DNA of 64,000 nt from Isoptericola chiayiensis (GTDB lineage Bacteria > Actinomycetota > Actinomycetes > Actinomycetales > Cellulomonadaceae). The first letter of the stretch is position 1, and each line of letters opens with the position of its first letter. Below, in pieces: positions 1-8,483 of this stretch. The stretch lies in assembly GCF_013149805.1 (NCBI RefSeq), contig NZ_JABEZT010000003.1, forward strand, positions 372,001-436,000, given 5' to 3'. The position numbers and the translations under genes were made by a program. Under the pieces are notes generated by a model that did not search any database, was not told where the DNA came from, and worked only from the letters and a program-made list of their open reading frames with translations.

Positions 1-1
1 G

Positions 2-1489
2 GTCGACGTGCTGCTCGACGCCGGCCGGGTGGCCGCCGTGCTCCCCGCCGGGGCGGACCTGCCGGCCGCGGAGCCGCCGTCGGGCACCCCCGAGCGCATC
101 GATCTCGAGGGCCGCACCCTCGTACCGGGTCTGTGGGACGCGCACACCCACCTCACGCAGTGGGCGATGGTGCGCCGCCGCCTCGACGTCTCGGACGCCA
201 CCGGCCCGGCGCACGCCGCCGCCCTGGTCGGTGCCGCCCTGACCGACCCGGCCCGCCACCCCGCACCCGGGCGGCCGTTCGTCGGGTTCGGCTTCCGTTG
301 GGCCACCTGGGACGACGAACCCACCTCCGACGTGCTGGACGCCGTCGCCGGCGAGATCCCCGTCATCCTGCTCTCCGGCGACCTGCACTCCGCCTGGGCG
401 TCCACCGCCGGGCTGCGCTACCTCGGCATCCACCACCACCCCACCGGGCTGCTGCGGGAGGAGGAGTGGATGCCGGCCTCGCCCGCGATCGTCACCGCCA
501 CCGACGCCGAGACCGACGAGCTCGTCGCCGACGCCGCCCGCGCCGCGGCCGCCCGGGGCGTGGTCGGCGTCGTCGACTTCGAGGTCGCCGACAACCTCAC
601 CTCCTGGCGGCGCCGCGCCGGCCACGGCTGGGACCGGCTGCGCGTGCGGGCCGCCGTCTGGGAGCAGCACCTCGACGCCGTCGTCGACGCCGCGCTGCGG
701 CACGGCGACCCCCTCACCGGCCACGACCGGGACCTCGTCACCCAGGGCCCGCTCAAGGTCATCTCCGACGGCTCCCTCAACACGCTCACGGCGTTCTGCT
801 TCGAGGACTACGTCGGGTTCCACGGCCCCGACGCGCACGGCATCCTCAACGTCGCCACCGACCACCTCGTGCCCCTCATGGCCCGCGCCCACGACGCCGG
901 CCTGCGCTGCGCCATCCACGCCATCGGCGACCACGCCAACGCCCTCGCGCTGGACGCCTTCGCCGCCTCCGGCGCCCGCGGGTCCGTCGAGCACGCCCAG
1001 CTGCTGCACCCCGACGACGTCGCCCGGTTCGCCGCGCTCGGCATCACCGCCAGCGTGCAGCCCGAGCACGCCATGGACGACCGCGACGCCTCCGACGAGC
1101 TGTGGGCCGGCCGCACCGACCGCGCCTTCCGGCTCGCCGACCTGCACGCCGCCGGGGTGCCGCTCGCCCTCGGCTCCGACGCGCCCGTCGCCCCGCTCGA
1201 CCCCTGGTACGCCGTCGCCTCGGCCGTCACCCGATGCCGCGACGGCCGCGACCCGTGGCACCCCGAGCAGCGCATCGATGTCGCGACGGCGCTCGCGGCC
1301 TCCACCGACGGGCACGGCACGCAGGTGCGGCCGGGCGGGTCCGCGGACCTGGCGGTGCTGGACGTCGACCCGCTGTCTCTGCCCGACGACGGCACCCCGG
1401 CCGGGGCGGTCGGGCTCGCCGAGGCGCTGCGGGAGCTGCCGGTGGCGGGGACGCTCGTGGCCGGCCGGTGGACGCACCGGGAGCTCTGA
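2..1489 (+). CDS. Amidohydrolase family protein (YtcJ-like), 5' end cut by window
   Basis: A metal-dependent hydrolase of the amidohydrolase superfamily, probably cytosolic; the substrate cannot be told from sequence. The reading frame is open to the first base of the window and the first residues read VDVLLDAGRVAAV, typical of residues 15-25 of this family, so the true start lies upstream. Visible are the metal-binding AHTHL motif early in the chain, a conserved SDGSLN segment in the middle, a further histidine in CAIHAIGDHAN, the EHAQLLHPDD segment, and the late GSDAPVAPLDPW aspartate motif. The C-terminus returns to the small beta-sandwich domain (GGSADLAVLDVDPL). It is followed after one base by a DksA-like gene, so the two are probably co-transcribed. 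Family confident, substrate unknown. Confidence 0.9.
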   Translation, partial: VDVLLDAGRVAAVLPAGADLPAAEPPSGTPERIDLEGRTLVPGLWDAHTHLTQWAMVRRRLDVSDATGPAHAAALVGAALTDPARHPAPGRPFVGFGFRWATWDDEPTSDVLDAVAGEIPVILLSGDLHSAWASTAGLRYLGIHHHPTGLLREEEWMPASPAIVTATDAETDELVADAARAAAARGVVGVVDFEVADNLTSWRRRAGHGWDRLRVRAAVWEQHLDAVVDAALRHGDPLTGHDRDLVTQGPLKVISDGSLNTLTAFCFEDYVGFHGPDAHGILNVATDHLVPLMARAHDAGLRCAIHAIGDHANALALDAFAASGARGSVEHAQLLHPDDVARFAALGITASVQPEHAMDDRDASDELWAGRTDRAFRLADLHAAGVPLALGSDAPVAPLDPWYAVASAVTRCRDGRDPWHPEQRIDVATALAASTDGHGTQVRPGGSADLAVLDVDPLSLPDDGTPAGAVGLAEALRELPVAGTLVAGRWTHREL

Positions 1490-1490
1490 G

Positions 1491-1841
1491 GTGTCCGACG
1501 GCGCAGCCCCGGACCCGCAGGACGCGTTGCGTGAGCGCCTCGCGATGGTGGAGGACCGGATCGCCCGGCAGCGTGCGCTCGTCGAGGGCATCGTCGACTC
1601 GGTACGGGGCGAGAACGTCGACGACGAGCACGATCCCGAAGGGGCGACGCTCGCCTGGGAGCGTCAGCAGGCCGCCGCGCTGCTCGCGGAGGCCGAGTCG
1701 GAGCGCGAGGTGCTGCGCGCGGCACTCGACCGGGTCGTCGCCGGCACCTACGGCGTGTGCGAGGTCTGCGGTCGGGCGATCCCTGCGGCCCGGCTCGCGG
1801 CGCGGCCGGCGGCGACCCGCTGCGTCGAGCACGCCCGGTGA
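1491..1841 (+). CDS. TraR/DksA-type zinc-finger protein
   Basis: A 116-residue protein with a long helical, charged first half (coiled coil, about residues 10-80) and a C-terminal zinc finger, the layout of DksA/TraR proteins that enter the RNA polymerase secondary channel. The finger reads CEVCGR near residue 90, but the last pair is Cys-x2-His (CVEH) instead of Cys-x2-Cys, so the site would be a C3H ligand set. The GTG start lies one base after the stop of the amidohydrolase and has no clear ribosome site of its own, which suggests translational coupling. A longer upstream reading in the same frame would run inside the previous gene and is not supported. Role in transcription control is inferred from the family only. 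Confidence 0.8.
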   Translation: MSDGAAPDPQDALRERLAMVEDRIARQRALVEGIVDSVRGENVDDEHDPEGATLAWERQQAAALLAEAESEREVLRAALDRVVAGTYGVCEVCGRAIPAARLAARPAATRCVEHAR

Positions 1842-1857
1842 GCGCCTGTCGCGTGCG

Positions 1858-2607
1858 CTACGGCCCGAGCAGCGCCAGCGGCACGACAGCGACGCCGTCC
1901 TGGCGCCGGTAGGCGTACGGTCCCGTCGTGACCACGACACGGACGGCGAGCGACTCGAACAAGGCCCCGAGCCAGGTGCCGGTGTCGTCACGAGCCGTGA
2001 CACGGTCCCCTTCTCCGCGCAACAGGCCGTCCTGTGTGACGCCCACGAGTCTCGCCGCGAGCGCCGGGTCCACCAGGTGGTGCTTGGGCGTCCTGGTCAG
2101 GCGCTTGAGGGGTGCGAACATCGGAAGCCACGCGGGCAACGGATCGAGGATGAAGAGTCGCGAGAGGTGCTCACGGTAGATGTCGACCGTCTGCCGAGCG
2201 GGCTTGTCGCCGCCGCCGGTGGTGGCCGCGTCGAGGATCGTGCTGTACGAGGCATCGGTCGCCGTGGCGGCACCGTAGGCGGCGAGCCAGCTGGTCAGCG
2301 CCTCGGGGCGGCGGACGCGGATGCCGTTCTCCGGGAGCTCCCGCTCGACGATCCGGGCCAGGTAGCTGTCGAGCTGGACATGCCTGGCGGTCTCCGGGAG
2401 GTGCCGGATCCCGGGGAATCCCGACCGGAGGATCTCGTCGACGTAGTGGGGCAGTCCGACCTCCGACGCCCCGGTGATCTCGGGACGGTGGCCGTCCAGG
2501 AGGGCGCGTAGTGAGACGGTCGGTGTGCTGACGGCGCGTTCGGCGAACGACAGGGGGCGCATCTGGAGCGACACGATGCGTCCGGCGCCGGAGTGACGGC
2601 CGCCTCT
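1858..2607 (-). pseudogene. Remnant of AAA_14/DUF4143 ATP-binding protein
   Basis: The translated minus strand matches the middle of the AAA_14-DUF4143 family: a stretch reading RHSGAGRIVSLQMRPLSFAE, then VGLPHYVDEILRSGFPGI, SYLARIVERELPE, LSRLFILDPLPAW and HHLVDPALAA, and FESLAVRV. The N-terminal Walker-type ATPase domain is absent: three codons before the homologous RHSGAGR segment there is an in-frame TAG at 2608-2610, and upstream the DNA is unusually AT-rich. The C-terminus leaves the family pattern after FESLAVRV and stops without the restriction-nuclease-like EVD-type end. At about 250 codons against a usual 400 or more, both ends are missing, so I call a decayed gene. An ATG/GTG-initiated 238-residue product could still be made from 2574. 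Confidence 0.8.
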
Positions 2608-2691
2608 CTATCCAACAAATGGCGACACTTCTATCTAGCAAGCAGCCGGGTCTCTGCTCGACAGATGGTCGGGGGAGGGTTGAGGCTCCCC

Positions 2692-3351
2692 TCAGGTCCG
2701 CGGTGCTGTCGTCCCCCGCGTCATCCCTCGCCAGGCCGTCCGCACCGCTTCCCGGCACCGGTCGACTACCACGGGGTCGGTGAGGGACTCCCCGCGCACC
2801 ACGTACTGGTAGTAGAAGACCCCGGTGATCAGGTCCATGCTCGCCTCGAGGTCCAGGTCGTCCCGCAGCTCGCCCCGTGCGATGCCCTCGCGCAGCACGG
2901 CGACGAGCCCGGACCGGCGTCGGGCGACGTGGGAGCGCCAGTACGCCTGGGCGAGCCGCCGGTCGGACAGGGCCAGGCGCAGCCGCAGGCGGAAACGCCG
3001 TTCCGGGTAGTCCCGGCCGGCCGCCCTCGTGTCGGGGGACAGGGCGGCCAGGAGGTTCGTGAGCAGGTCGCCCTCGAGCGAGATGGTGTACGGCTCGCGC
3101 CCCACGTCCAGTGCGGCGGCGACGAGGTCCGTCATCGACGGCCAGCGCCGGTAGATCGCGGCCCGCGACACCCCGCTGACCTCGACGACGCGGGACACGG
3201 TGACGTCCTGGCCGCGCTCCAGCAGCTCCACGGCGGCGGCGAGGATCTTCTCGTCGTGCCCGGCGGACCGGGGACGACCGGGCCGCCGCCCGGTGCCGCG
3301 ACGCTGCACGGCACCGGCCGACGGCGCAGGCCGGGTGGTCGTGGTCGTCAC
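2692..3351 (-). CDS. TetR/AcrR family transcriptional regulator, last gene of phn operon
   Basis: A 219-residue one-component repressor. An Arg/Pro/Gly-rich leader (GRRPGRPRS) precedes the TetR DNA-binding domain at about residues 33-80, with the recognition helix in VVEVSGVSRAAIYRRWPSM. The rest is an all-helical ligand domain of unknown specificity. Its GTG start overlaps the stop of the upstream phosphatase by four bases (GTGA), making it the fifth gene of a coupled phnD-phnC-phnE-phosphatase-tetR unit, so it may report on the imported compound or on the operon itself. No operator can be named from sequence alone. Confidence 0.88.
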   Translation of the reverse strand: MTTTTTRPAPSAGAVQRRGTGRRPGRPRSAGHDEKILAAAVELLERGQDVTVSRVVEVSGVSRAAIYRRWPSMTDLVAAALDVGREPYTISLEGDLLTNLLAALSPDTRAAGRDYPERRFRLRLRLALSDRRLAQAYWRSHVARRRSGLVAVLREGIARGELRDDLDLEASMDLITGVFYYQYVVRGESLTDPVVVDRCREAVRTAWRGMTRGTTAPRT

Positions 3352-4181
3352 GCCGCCCCCGGGCCGACCAGGGCACGCTCGCGCAACCGCGCCACGAGGC
3401 CGTCGGTCAGCCCGGCAGCGCGCAGCGGGGTGAGCGGGTCGCCGTGCCGCTCGGCCAGCGCGGCGAGCAGCTCGCGCATCGGCTCGCGGGAGAACCCGGT
3501 GCGCAGCGCGGCGCGGGCGGCGTCGTCGAGGTCGAACCCGAACCGGGCCAGCAGCGGTGCCATGACCGGCGCGAGCCGCTCCTGGATCGCGGCGGAGCTC
3601 TCGCCCGTTCGGGCGTAGTCCGCCACGATCGCCGCCTCGTCCGCGCCGAGGGCGAGCAGCAGGGCGGCGGCGAGGACGCCGGTGCGGTCCTGCCCGGCCG
3701 CGCAGTGGAACGCGACCGCCCCGGGGGAGTGGGCGACGACGGCCAGTGCGGTCACGATCTGCGCCGCGGCGCCCTCGAACATCCGCAGGTACATCGCACC
3801 GAACCGGGACTGGTCCATCATCTCGGCCGGGTCGGGTGCGCCGTCGGTGCCGGTGAGGTCGCCGGAGGCGGCCCCGATGTCGGCCAGGAACGGCACGTGG
3901 TGGTAGGTCACCTCGGATCGCGTGGCGAGCGGGCCGCGACCGGTGACGGCGACCTCGTCGGCGGAGCGCAGGTCGACGACGGCGCGCAGCCCGCCGGCCA
4001 CCAGCGCGTCGACGGTGTCCTGGTCCGCGGTGGACAGGTCGTCGGCCCGCAGCGCGACGCCGGTGCGCACCGTGCCGCCGTCGACGGCGATTCCGCCGAG
4101 GTCGCGCAGGTTGACCGGCGCGGTCAGGGGGATCCGCGGGGCGGTGGGGGAGTCGGGCAGGGTGGTGTCGAGCGTGGTCAC
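3348..4181 (-). CDS. Tyrosine/dual-specificity-type phosphatase in phosphonate uptake operon
   Basis: A 277-residue cysteine phosphatase of the Y_phosphatase3 (LipA/PtpB-like) group. The N-terminal NLRDLGG motif and the catalytic HCxxGxDRTG loop (Cys160, Arg166) are both present, followed by helical lid sequence. The chosen GTG at 4181 overlaps the phnE stop by four bases and is preceded by GGAGGAAG; longer upstream readings would lie inside phnE. Position behind a phosphonate-type ABC importer suggests that it removes phosphate from an imported phosphate ester, or regulates the transporter; the sequence does not decide between them. Substrate unproven. Confidence 0.88.
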   Translation of the reverse strand: MTTLDTTLPDSPTAPRIPLTAPVNLRDLGGIAVDGGTVRTGVALRADDLSTADQDTVDALVAGGLRAVVDLRSADEVAVTGRGPLATRSEVTYHHVPFLADIGAASGDLTGTDGAPDPAEMMDQSRFGAMYLRMFEGAAAQIVTALAVVAHSPGAVAFHCAAGQDRTGVLAAALLLALGADEAAIVADYARTGESSAAIQERLAPVMAPLLARFGFDLDDAARAALRTGFSREPMRELLAALAERHGDPLTPLRAAGLTDGLVARLRERALVGPGAA

Positions 4182-5035
4182 GTGATCTTCCTCCGGATGA
4201 CGGCGCTGATCTGGTCGATGACCGTGACCAGCACGATGATGCAGATGACGATCGCGGACAGGTGCCCGTAGTCGTACATCTTCATGGCGGTGGTGAGCTC
4301 GAGGCCGATGCCGCCCGCGCCGACCATCCCCAGGATGGTGGCGCCGCGGACGTTGCCCTCGAACAGCAGGAGCGTGTAGGACACGAGCAGCGGGCCGGCC
4401 TGCGGCAGGATCCCGTACTGCACGACCTGGCGCTTCGAGGCGCCGACGGACTGCATGGCGGTCACGGGGCCGGTGTCGACGGCCTCCATGGCCTCGGCGA
4501 ACACCTTGCCGATGGATCCGACCGAGCCGATCGTCATGGCGAGGATGCCGGCGAACGGCCCGAGCCCGACGGCGGAGACGAACATGAGGGCGAACACCAG
4601 GTCCGGCAGGGACCGGATGACGTTCATGGTCCAGCGGCACGGGTAGTACACCCAGCGCGGGGCGATGTTCGACGCGGCGCCGAACGCCATGAACAACGAC
4701 AGCCCGGCGCCGAGGGCCGTGCCGACGATCGCCATCTGCAGCGTCTCGACGAGCTGGTCGACGATGACGTCGAGCTCGTCCCACGTGGGCGGGAACATGC
4801 GGGTGAGGAACTCGGCCATGTTGGCTGCACCCTCGCCGAGCTTCGCGAAGTCGAACTGGGCGCCCACGGCGGACCAGTACAGGATCGCCAGGGCGACCGG
4901 CACGCCCAGCAGGAACCGGGCGCGGGGGACGGTGAACGCCCGCTCCAGCCGGTCCCGCTCCGCCGTCGACAACGGTTCGGCGGCGTGCTCGCGGTGCCCG
5001 CCACCGGGGCGCGGGCGGGTGTCAGTGCTGGTCAT
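4178..5035 (-). CDS. phnE: Phosphonate ABC transporter, permease protein PhnE
   Basis: The 285-residue membrane subunit of a phosphonate/phosphite-type importer. After a charged cytosolic leader (to about residue 40) come about six hydrophobic spans. The permease EAA loop is visible as EAMEAVDTGPVTAMQSVGAS, and RSLPDLVFAL and GGIGLEL are typical of PhnE. It overlaps the end of phnC by 14 bases and its own stop overlaps the phosphatase start, so it is translated within a tight operon. Only one permease gene is present, as in phnDCE sets where it would act as a homodimer. Confidence 0.93.
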   Translation of the reverse strand: MTSTDTRPRPGGGHREHAAEPLSTAERDRLERAFTVPRARFLLGVPVALAILYWSAVGAQFDFAKLGEGAANMAEFLTRMFPPTWDELDVIVDQLVETLQMAIVGTALGAGLSLFMAFGAASNIAPRWVYYPCRWTMNVIRSLPDLVFALMFVSAVGLGPFAGILAMTIGSVGSIGKVFAEAMEAVDTGPVTAMQSVGASKRQVVQYGILPQAGPLLVSYTLLLFEGNVRGATILGMVGAGGIGLELTTAMKMYDYGHLSAIVICIIVLVTVIDQISAVIRRKIT

Positions 5036-5870
5036 CGGTCTCCTCCTCGACGCCCTCGTAGACGACGGCGAGCGCCTCGGCGTCCAGGGACGCCGTCGGG
5101 GCGGAGACGAGGACCTCGCCGTGGCGCAGCCCGACGACGCGGTCGGAGTGCTCCAGCGCGAGCGGCAGCACGTGCAGGCTCACCAGCACGGGGATGCCGT
5201 CCTCGCGGGCGATCTCCTGCAGCAGCTCGAGTACCGAGTGCGACATCCTGGGGTCGAGGGACGCGACCGGTTCGTCGGCGAGGACGACCCGCGGCTGCTG
5301 CATCAGCGCGCGGGCGATCGCGACGCGCTGCTGCTGCCCGCCGGAGAGGGTGCGGGCCTGGTCGTTCGCCTTGTGCGCGATGCCGACGCGGTCGAGCAGG
5401 GCCATCGCCCGCCGGCGGTGCGCCGAGCCGAACCCGCCCACCCAGTTCAGGGGACCGGCGTCGTGCAGGGCGCCGGTGAGCACGTTGGTGAGCACGGACA
5501 GCCGCCCGACCAGGTTGAACTGCTGGAACACCTGCCCGACGTCGGCACGCACGCGCCGCAGCTCGCCCCGGCGCAGCCGCGTCAGGTCGTGGCCGGCGAC
5601 GTCGACGCTGCCCGCGACGACCGGCGCGAAGCCCGTCAGCGCCCGCATGAGCGTCGACTTGCCGGAGCCCGAGGAGCCGAGCAGCGCGACCGTCTCGCCG
5701 GGGGCGAGGTCGAGGTCGACGCCGTCGAGCACCACGGGTCCGTCGCCGTAGGCGACGCGCAGCCCGCGGACGGTGACGAGGGAGTCGGCCGACGACGCCG
5801 CGCTCGTGGTGGTAGCGGCGAGCCCCGCGGACACGGTGGTCCGCGCGGGTCGGTGGATCGTCGTGGTCAT
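5022..5870 (-). CDS. phnC: Phosphonate ABC transporter, ATP-binding protein PhnC
   Basis: The 282-residue ATPase of the importer. After a non-conserved Ala/Thr/Ser-rich leader of about 30 residues, the ABC domain has Walker A GSSGSGKST (65-73), Q-loop FQQFN, signature LSGGQQQR (175-182), Walker B VVLADEP (195-201) and a late switch histidine (SLHVLPLALEH). The NLVGRLSVLTNVLTG stretch is characteristic of PhnC rather than of other importers. Start ATG shares its A with the phnD stop (TGATG). Confidence 0.95.
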   Translation of the reverse strand: MTTTIHRPARTTVSAGLAATTTSAASSADSLVTVRGLRVAYGDGPVVLDGVDLDLAPGETVALLGSSGSGKSTLMRALTGFAPVVAGSVDVAGHDLTRLRRGELRRVRADVGQVFQQFNLVGRLSVLTNVLTGALHDAGPLNWVGGFGSAHRRRAMALLDRVGIAHKANDQARTLSGGQQQRVAIARALMQQPRVVLADEPVASLDPRMSHSVLELLQEIAREDGIPVLVSLHVLPLALEHSDRVVGLRHGEVLVSAPTASLDAEALAVVYEGVEEETDDQH

Positions 5871-6796
5871 CAGCCCAGGTCCGAGATGTCGACGTCGGCG
5901 ATCGCGGCGATGTCCACGAACGGCTGGAAGATCTCGTCGTCGGGCTCCAGGATCGGCTCGGTGCCCTGCATCGCCTCGAGCATGGCGCCGAGCTGATCGG
6001 CGTTCTCCTCGGTGAACACGGTCGGCAGCGCCTCGAGCAGGTCGGCGCGCTTGTCGTCCGCGAGCTGCTGGTCGGCGAGCACGGTGACCGCGACGGGCAT
6101 CGAGTCGCTGACGCCGATGGACCGGGTCTCGCCCTCGTCGAACGGGAACATCGGGTTGTCCTGCCCGGCCATCGTCGGGAAGATCGTCGAGGTGCAGGCG
6201 ACGTCCACCTGGCCCTCGGCGAGCGCGATGAACGACATGTCGTGGCCGCCGGAGAACATCGACGTGTAGTCGACGTCCTGCTCCAGGCCTGCCTCGTGGA
6301 GCATGGCCGTGGGCATGAAGTAGCCGGAGCTCGACGCCGGGTCGGCGAACGCGACGACCGTCTCGGGGGTGACGTCCTCCAGGGACTGCAGCTCGGAGTC
6401 GTCCATCACCAGGCAGGTGGAGACCGGGTCGTCGTTGCCGGGCCAGGCGATCAGGGAGTCGACCTCGCCGGTGTTGACCGCCAGCGCGGACGGGAAGCCG
6501 CTCATGAAGCCGATGTCGACGTGGTGGTTGCGCAGCGCCTCCACGACGGCGGTGTAGTCGGGCACGTCGACGATCTCGACCTCGCGGCCGGTCTCGGCGG
6601 TGACGAGCTCGGCGAAGGCCTCGATGGGGTTCTCCGCGCCCGGGTCGTCCCCGAGCGGGGTCGTCGCGAACGTGATCGGCGCGTCGGGGTCCGACGCCGC
6701 GACGGCGTCGTCGGCCTCGGCGTCGGCCGAGCAGGCGGTCAGGACCAGGGATCCGAGGCCGAGAAGGACGAGGGCGGGCAGGGCGCGGGCGCGCAT
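5870..6796 (-). CDS. phnD: Phosphonate ABC transporter, substrate-binding lipoprotein PhnD
   Basis: The 308-residue extracellular receptor of the importer. A lipoprotein signal with lipobox LTAC (Cys22) is followed by an acidic linker. PhnD-family features are the opening ITFATTPLGDD, the VPDYTAVVEALRNHHVDIGF segment lining the ligand cleft, and PASSSGYFMP. It is the first gene of the operon; GAAAGGACC before the ATG acts as ribosome site and the promoter must lie in 6797-6955. Phosphonate versus phosphite or another small phosphorus compound cannot be resolved by eye. Confidence 0.93.
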   Translation of the reverse strand: MRARALPALVLLGLGSLVLTACSADAEADDAVAASDPDAPITFATTPLGDDPGAENPIEAFAELVTAETGREVEIVDVPDYTAVVEALRNHHVDIGFMSGFPSALAVNTGEVDSLIAWPGNDDPVSTCLVMDDSELQSLEDVTPETVVAFADPASSSGYFMPTAMLHEAGLEQDVDYTSMFSGGHDMSFIALAEGQVDVACTSTIFPTMAGQDNPMFPFDEGETRSIGVSDSMPVAVTVLADQQLADDKRADLLEALPTVFTEENADQLGAMLEAMQGTEPILEPDDEIFQPFVDIAAIADVDISDLG

Positions 6797-6955
6797 GGCG
6801 GGTCCTTTCGAACGGGTGCCGCGAGGGCGGGACGAGGTATCGCGACTGGCGATGCCGGAATCACATCGCGCCCAGGTGTCCGCGAATTACGAGACCGCCG
6901 TACCCCGAAAGAAATCCTCGGTGAACATCCGATGGCGCCGTGTGAGCATGGGCGG

Positions 6956-7573
6956 ATGCGGGTGGAGCCGGTCACGTACGACGCCGCGGTGGCCCGTGTG
7001 GTCGATCGCGTCCTGGACCGCGGCCCCGGCCCGGTCCGGGTGCTGGTCGACGGCCACCCCTCCACCGGACCCGGACGGTTCGCCGACGCGGTCGCCGGCC
7101 CGCTGCGCGTGGCCGGGCGTCCGGTCGCCCGGGTCGCGGTCCGCGACTTCCTGCTGGCGCGGTCGCTGCGCCTCGAGACCGGTCGACGCGACCCCGACGC
7201 CCTGCTGGACACCTGGATCGACGTCGGTGGCCTCAACCGCGAGGTGCTGCGCTCCGTCGTGGACCGCGGCCGCTGGCTCCCGAGCCTGCGCGACCCCGAC
7301 ACCGGGCGGTCGACCCGCGCGCCCTACCGGGACGCGCCGCCCGGCACCGTCGCCCTGCTCGACGGATCGCTCGCCGTCGGCCGGGGCCTCGACGTCGACC
7401 TGGTGGTGCACCTCGCCCTGAGCCCCGCGACCGAGACGCGCCGCACCGACCTGACGGACGCCTGGCAGCTCGCCGCGTACGGCCGCTACCGGCGAGAGGC
7501 CGCTCCGGAGCGGCGTGCCGACGTCGTCGTCCGCCTCGACCATCCCGACCGCCCGGCGCTGCTGCGGCAGTGA
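6956..7573 (+). CDS. Uridine-kinase-like protein with degenerate P-loop
   Basis: A 205-residue protein with the fold pattern of small uridine-kinase-like NTPases: VRVLVDGH strand, a loop, then helix RFADAVAG, DFLLARSLRLETGRRDPD, the YRDAPP segment and a VALLDGSLAVGRGL strand. The P-loop reads GHPSTGPGR (33-41) where active relatives have a GK[ST] end, so the ATP-binding lysine is missing and kinase activity is doubtful. The start is chosen because GAGCAT (6944-6949) lies six bases upstream in the leaderless arrangement and no ribosome site is visible. It is divergent from phnD and convergent with the VOC gene. Confidence 0.7.
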   Translation: MRVEPVTYDAAVARVVDRVLDRGPGPVRVLVDGHPSTGPGRFADAVAGPLRVAGRPVARVAVRDFLLARSLRLETGRRDPDALLDTWIDVGGLNREVLRSVVDRGRWLPSLRDPDTGRSTRAPYRDAPPGTVALLDGSLAVGRGLDVDLVVHLALSPATETRRTDLTDAWQLAAYGRYRREAAPERRADVVVRLDHPDRPALLRQ

Positions 7574-7589
7574 CGGCTCCGGCGGGACC

Positions 7590-8333
7590 TCAGAACTGGC
7601 ACAGGCAGAACGGATGGCCGGCGGGGTCGGCGAAGACGCGGAACGCCCGGCCCTCGCCGGGCAGCCGGGTGGCCCCCGCCGCCAGGGCGCGCTCCTGCGC
7701 CTCGTCCTGGCTCAGCGGGCCGATCGACAGGTCCAGGTGTCCCTGCTGGGGCGCCGCCGGGTCCGGCCAGCGCGGCGGCGCGTAGTCGGCAACCTGCTGG
7801 AACAGCAGCGCGCGAGGACCCGAGAGCATCGCCATGCCGTCGGCGTCGTGGACCACCTCCGCCCCGACCAGACGGGCCCAGAACGCCGCCGCGGCGGAGG
7901 CGTCCGGCACGTCGAAGGTCAGCCCTATGACGGTGAGGCTGCCGACGTCCTCGGCGAGGCAGAGGTCGAAGGGGTGGCCGGACGGGTCGGCGAGCGTCGT
8001 CCACCGCTCGTTCTCGCGCAGCACCGTCGCCCCCAGCGCCTCCGCCCGTGCCACGGCCACGGCGACGTCGGGCACGAGCAGGTCCAGGTGGAGCTGCTGC
8101 GGACGCTCCTGCCCGGGCCATCGCGGTGCCACGAGGTCCGGGGCGGGCTGGAAGGCCAGCGACCAGCCGCCGGGCAGCGCGAGCGTGATCCAGCCGTCGT
8201 CGTCGGTCTGCTCCACGATCCCGCCGGTCAGGTAGCGCCAGAACGCCGCCGACCCCTGCGGGTCGGGGGTGTCGAGCACGAGCGCGTCGACCGTCCCCGC
8301 GGGTCCGGCCGAGGCCGGTGCGGTCGCATCCAT
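7590..8333 (-). CDS. Two-domain VOC (glyoxalase-like) protein
   Basis: A 247-residue protein made of two vicinal-oxygen-chelate modules, about residues 12-125 and 130-247. Each ends in the family signature of a [LF]ADPSGHPFDLC type (residues near 115 and 240), and each carries an HLDL strand (QLHLDLLV, GHLDLSI). These proteins may bind metal and small hydrophobic compounds or act in resistance, but no substrate can be assigned. GGAG six bases ahead of the ATG is a normal ribosome site. It is convergent with the kinase-like gene. Confidence 0.85.
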   Translation of the reverse strand: MDATAPASAGPAGTVDALVLDTPDPQGSAAFWRYLTGGIVEQTDDDGWITLALPGGWSLAFQPAPDLVAPRWPGQERPQQLHLDLLVPDVAVAVARAEALGATVLRENERWTTLADPSGHPFDLCLAEDVGSLTVIGLTFDVPDASAAAAFWARLVGAEVVHDADGMAMLSGPRALLFQQVADYAPPRWPDPAAPQQGHLDLSIGPLSQDEAQERALAAGATRLPGEGRAFRVFADPAGHPFCLCQF

Positions 8334-8483
8334 CGGGACTCCAATCGTCCGGGGTTCGACGGGTCCAGTGTGACCTGCGCCACCGACATCACGGACCGTC
8401 GGGGCCCGGACGTCTCACACGCCCGCAACATCGCTGCGGCAGAATGCACAGGGCACCGGTCGCGGGCACCAGGGAGGCCACCA

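Noticed and set aside
133-2511. A very long open frame on the plus strand across the amidohydrolase, DksA-like and DUF4143 genes
   Set aside because: Arg/Pro/Gly-rich translation typical of out-of-frame reading in high-GC DNA; overlaps three genes with clear homology.
6913-6933. A possible PHO box for the phn operon (GTTCACCGAGG on the minus strand)
   Set aside because: Only one of the two 11-base units fits the Streptomyces consensus and it lies more than 100 bases from phnD.
7590-8333. VOC gene as an ArsI-type C-As lyase
   Set aside because: Lacks the paired cysteine motif of ArsI and lies far from the ars genes.
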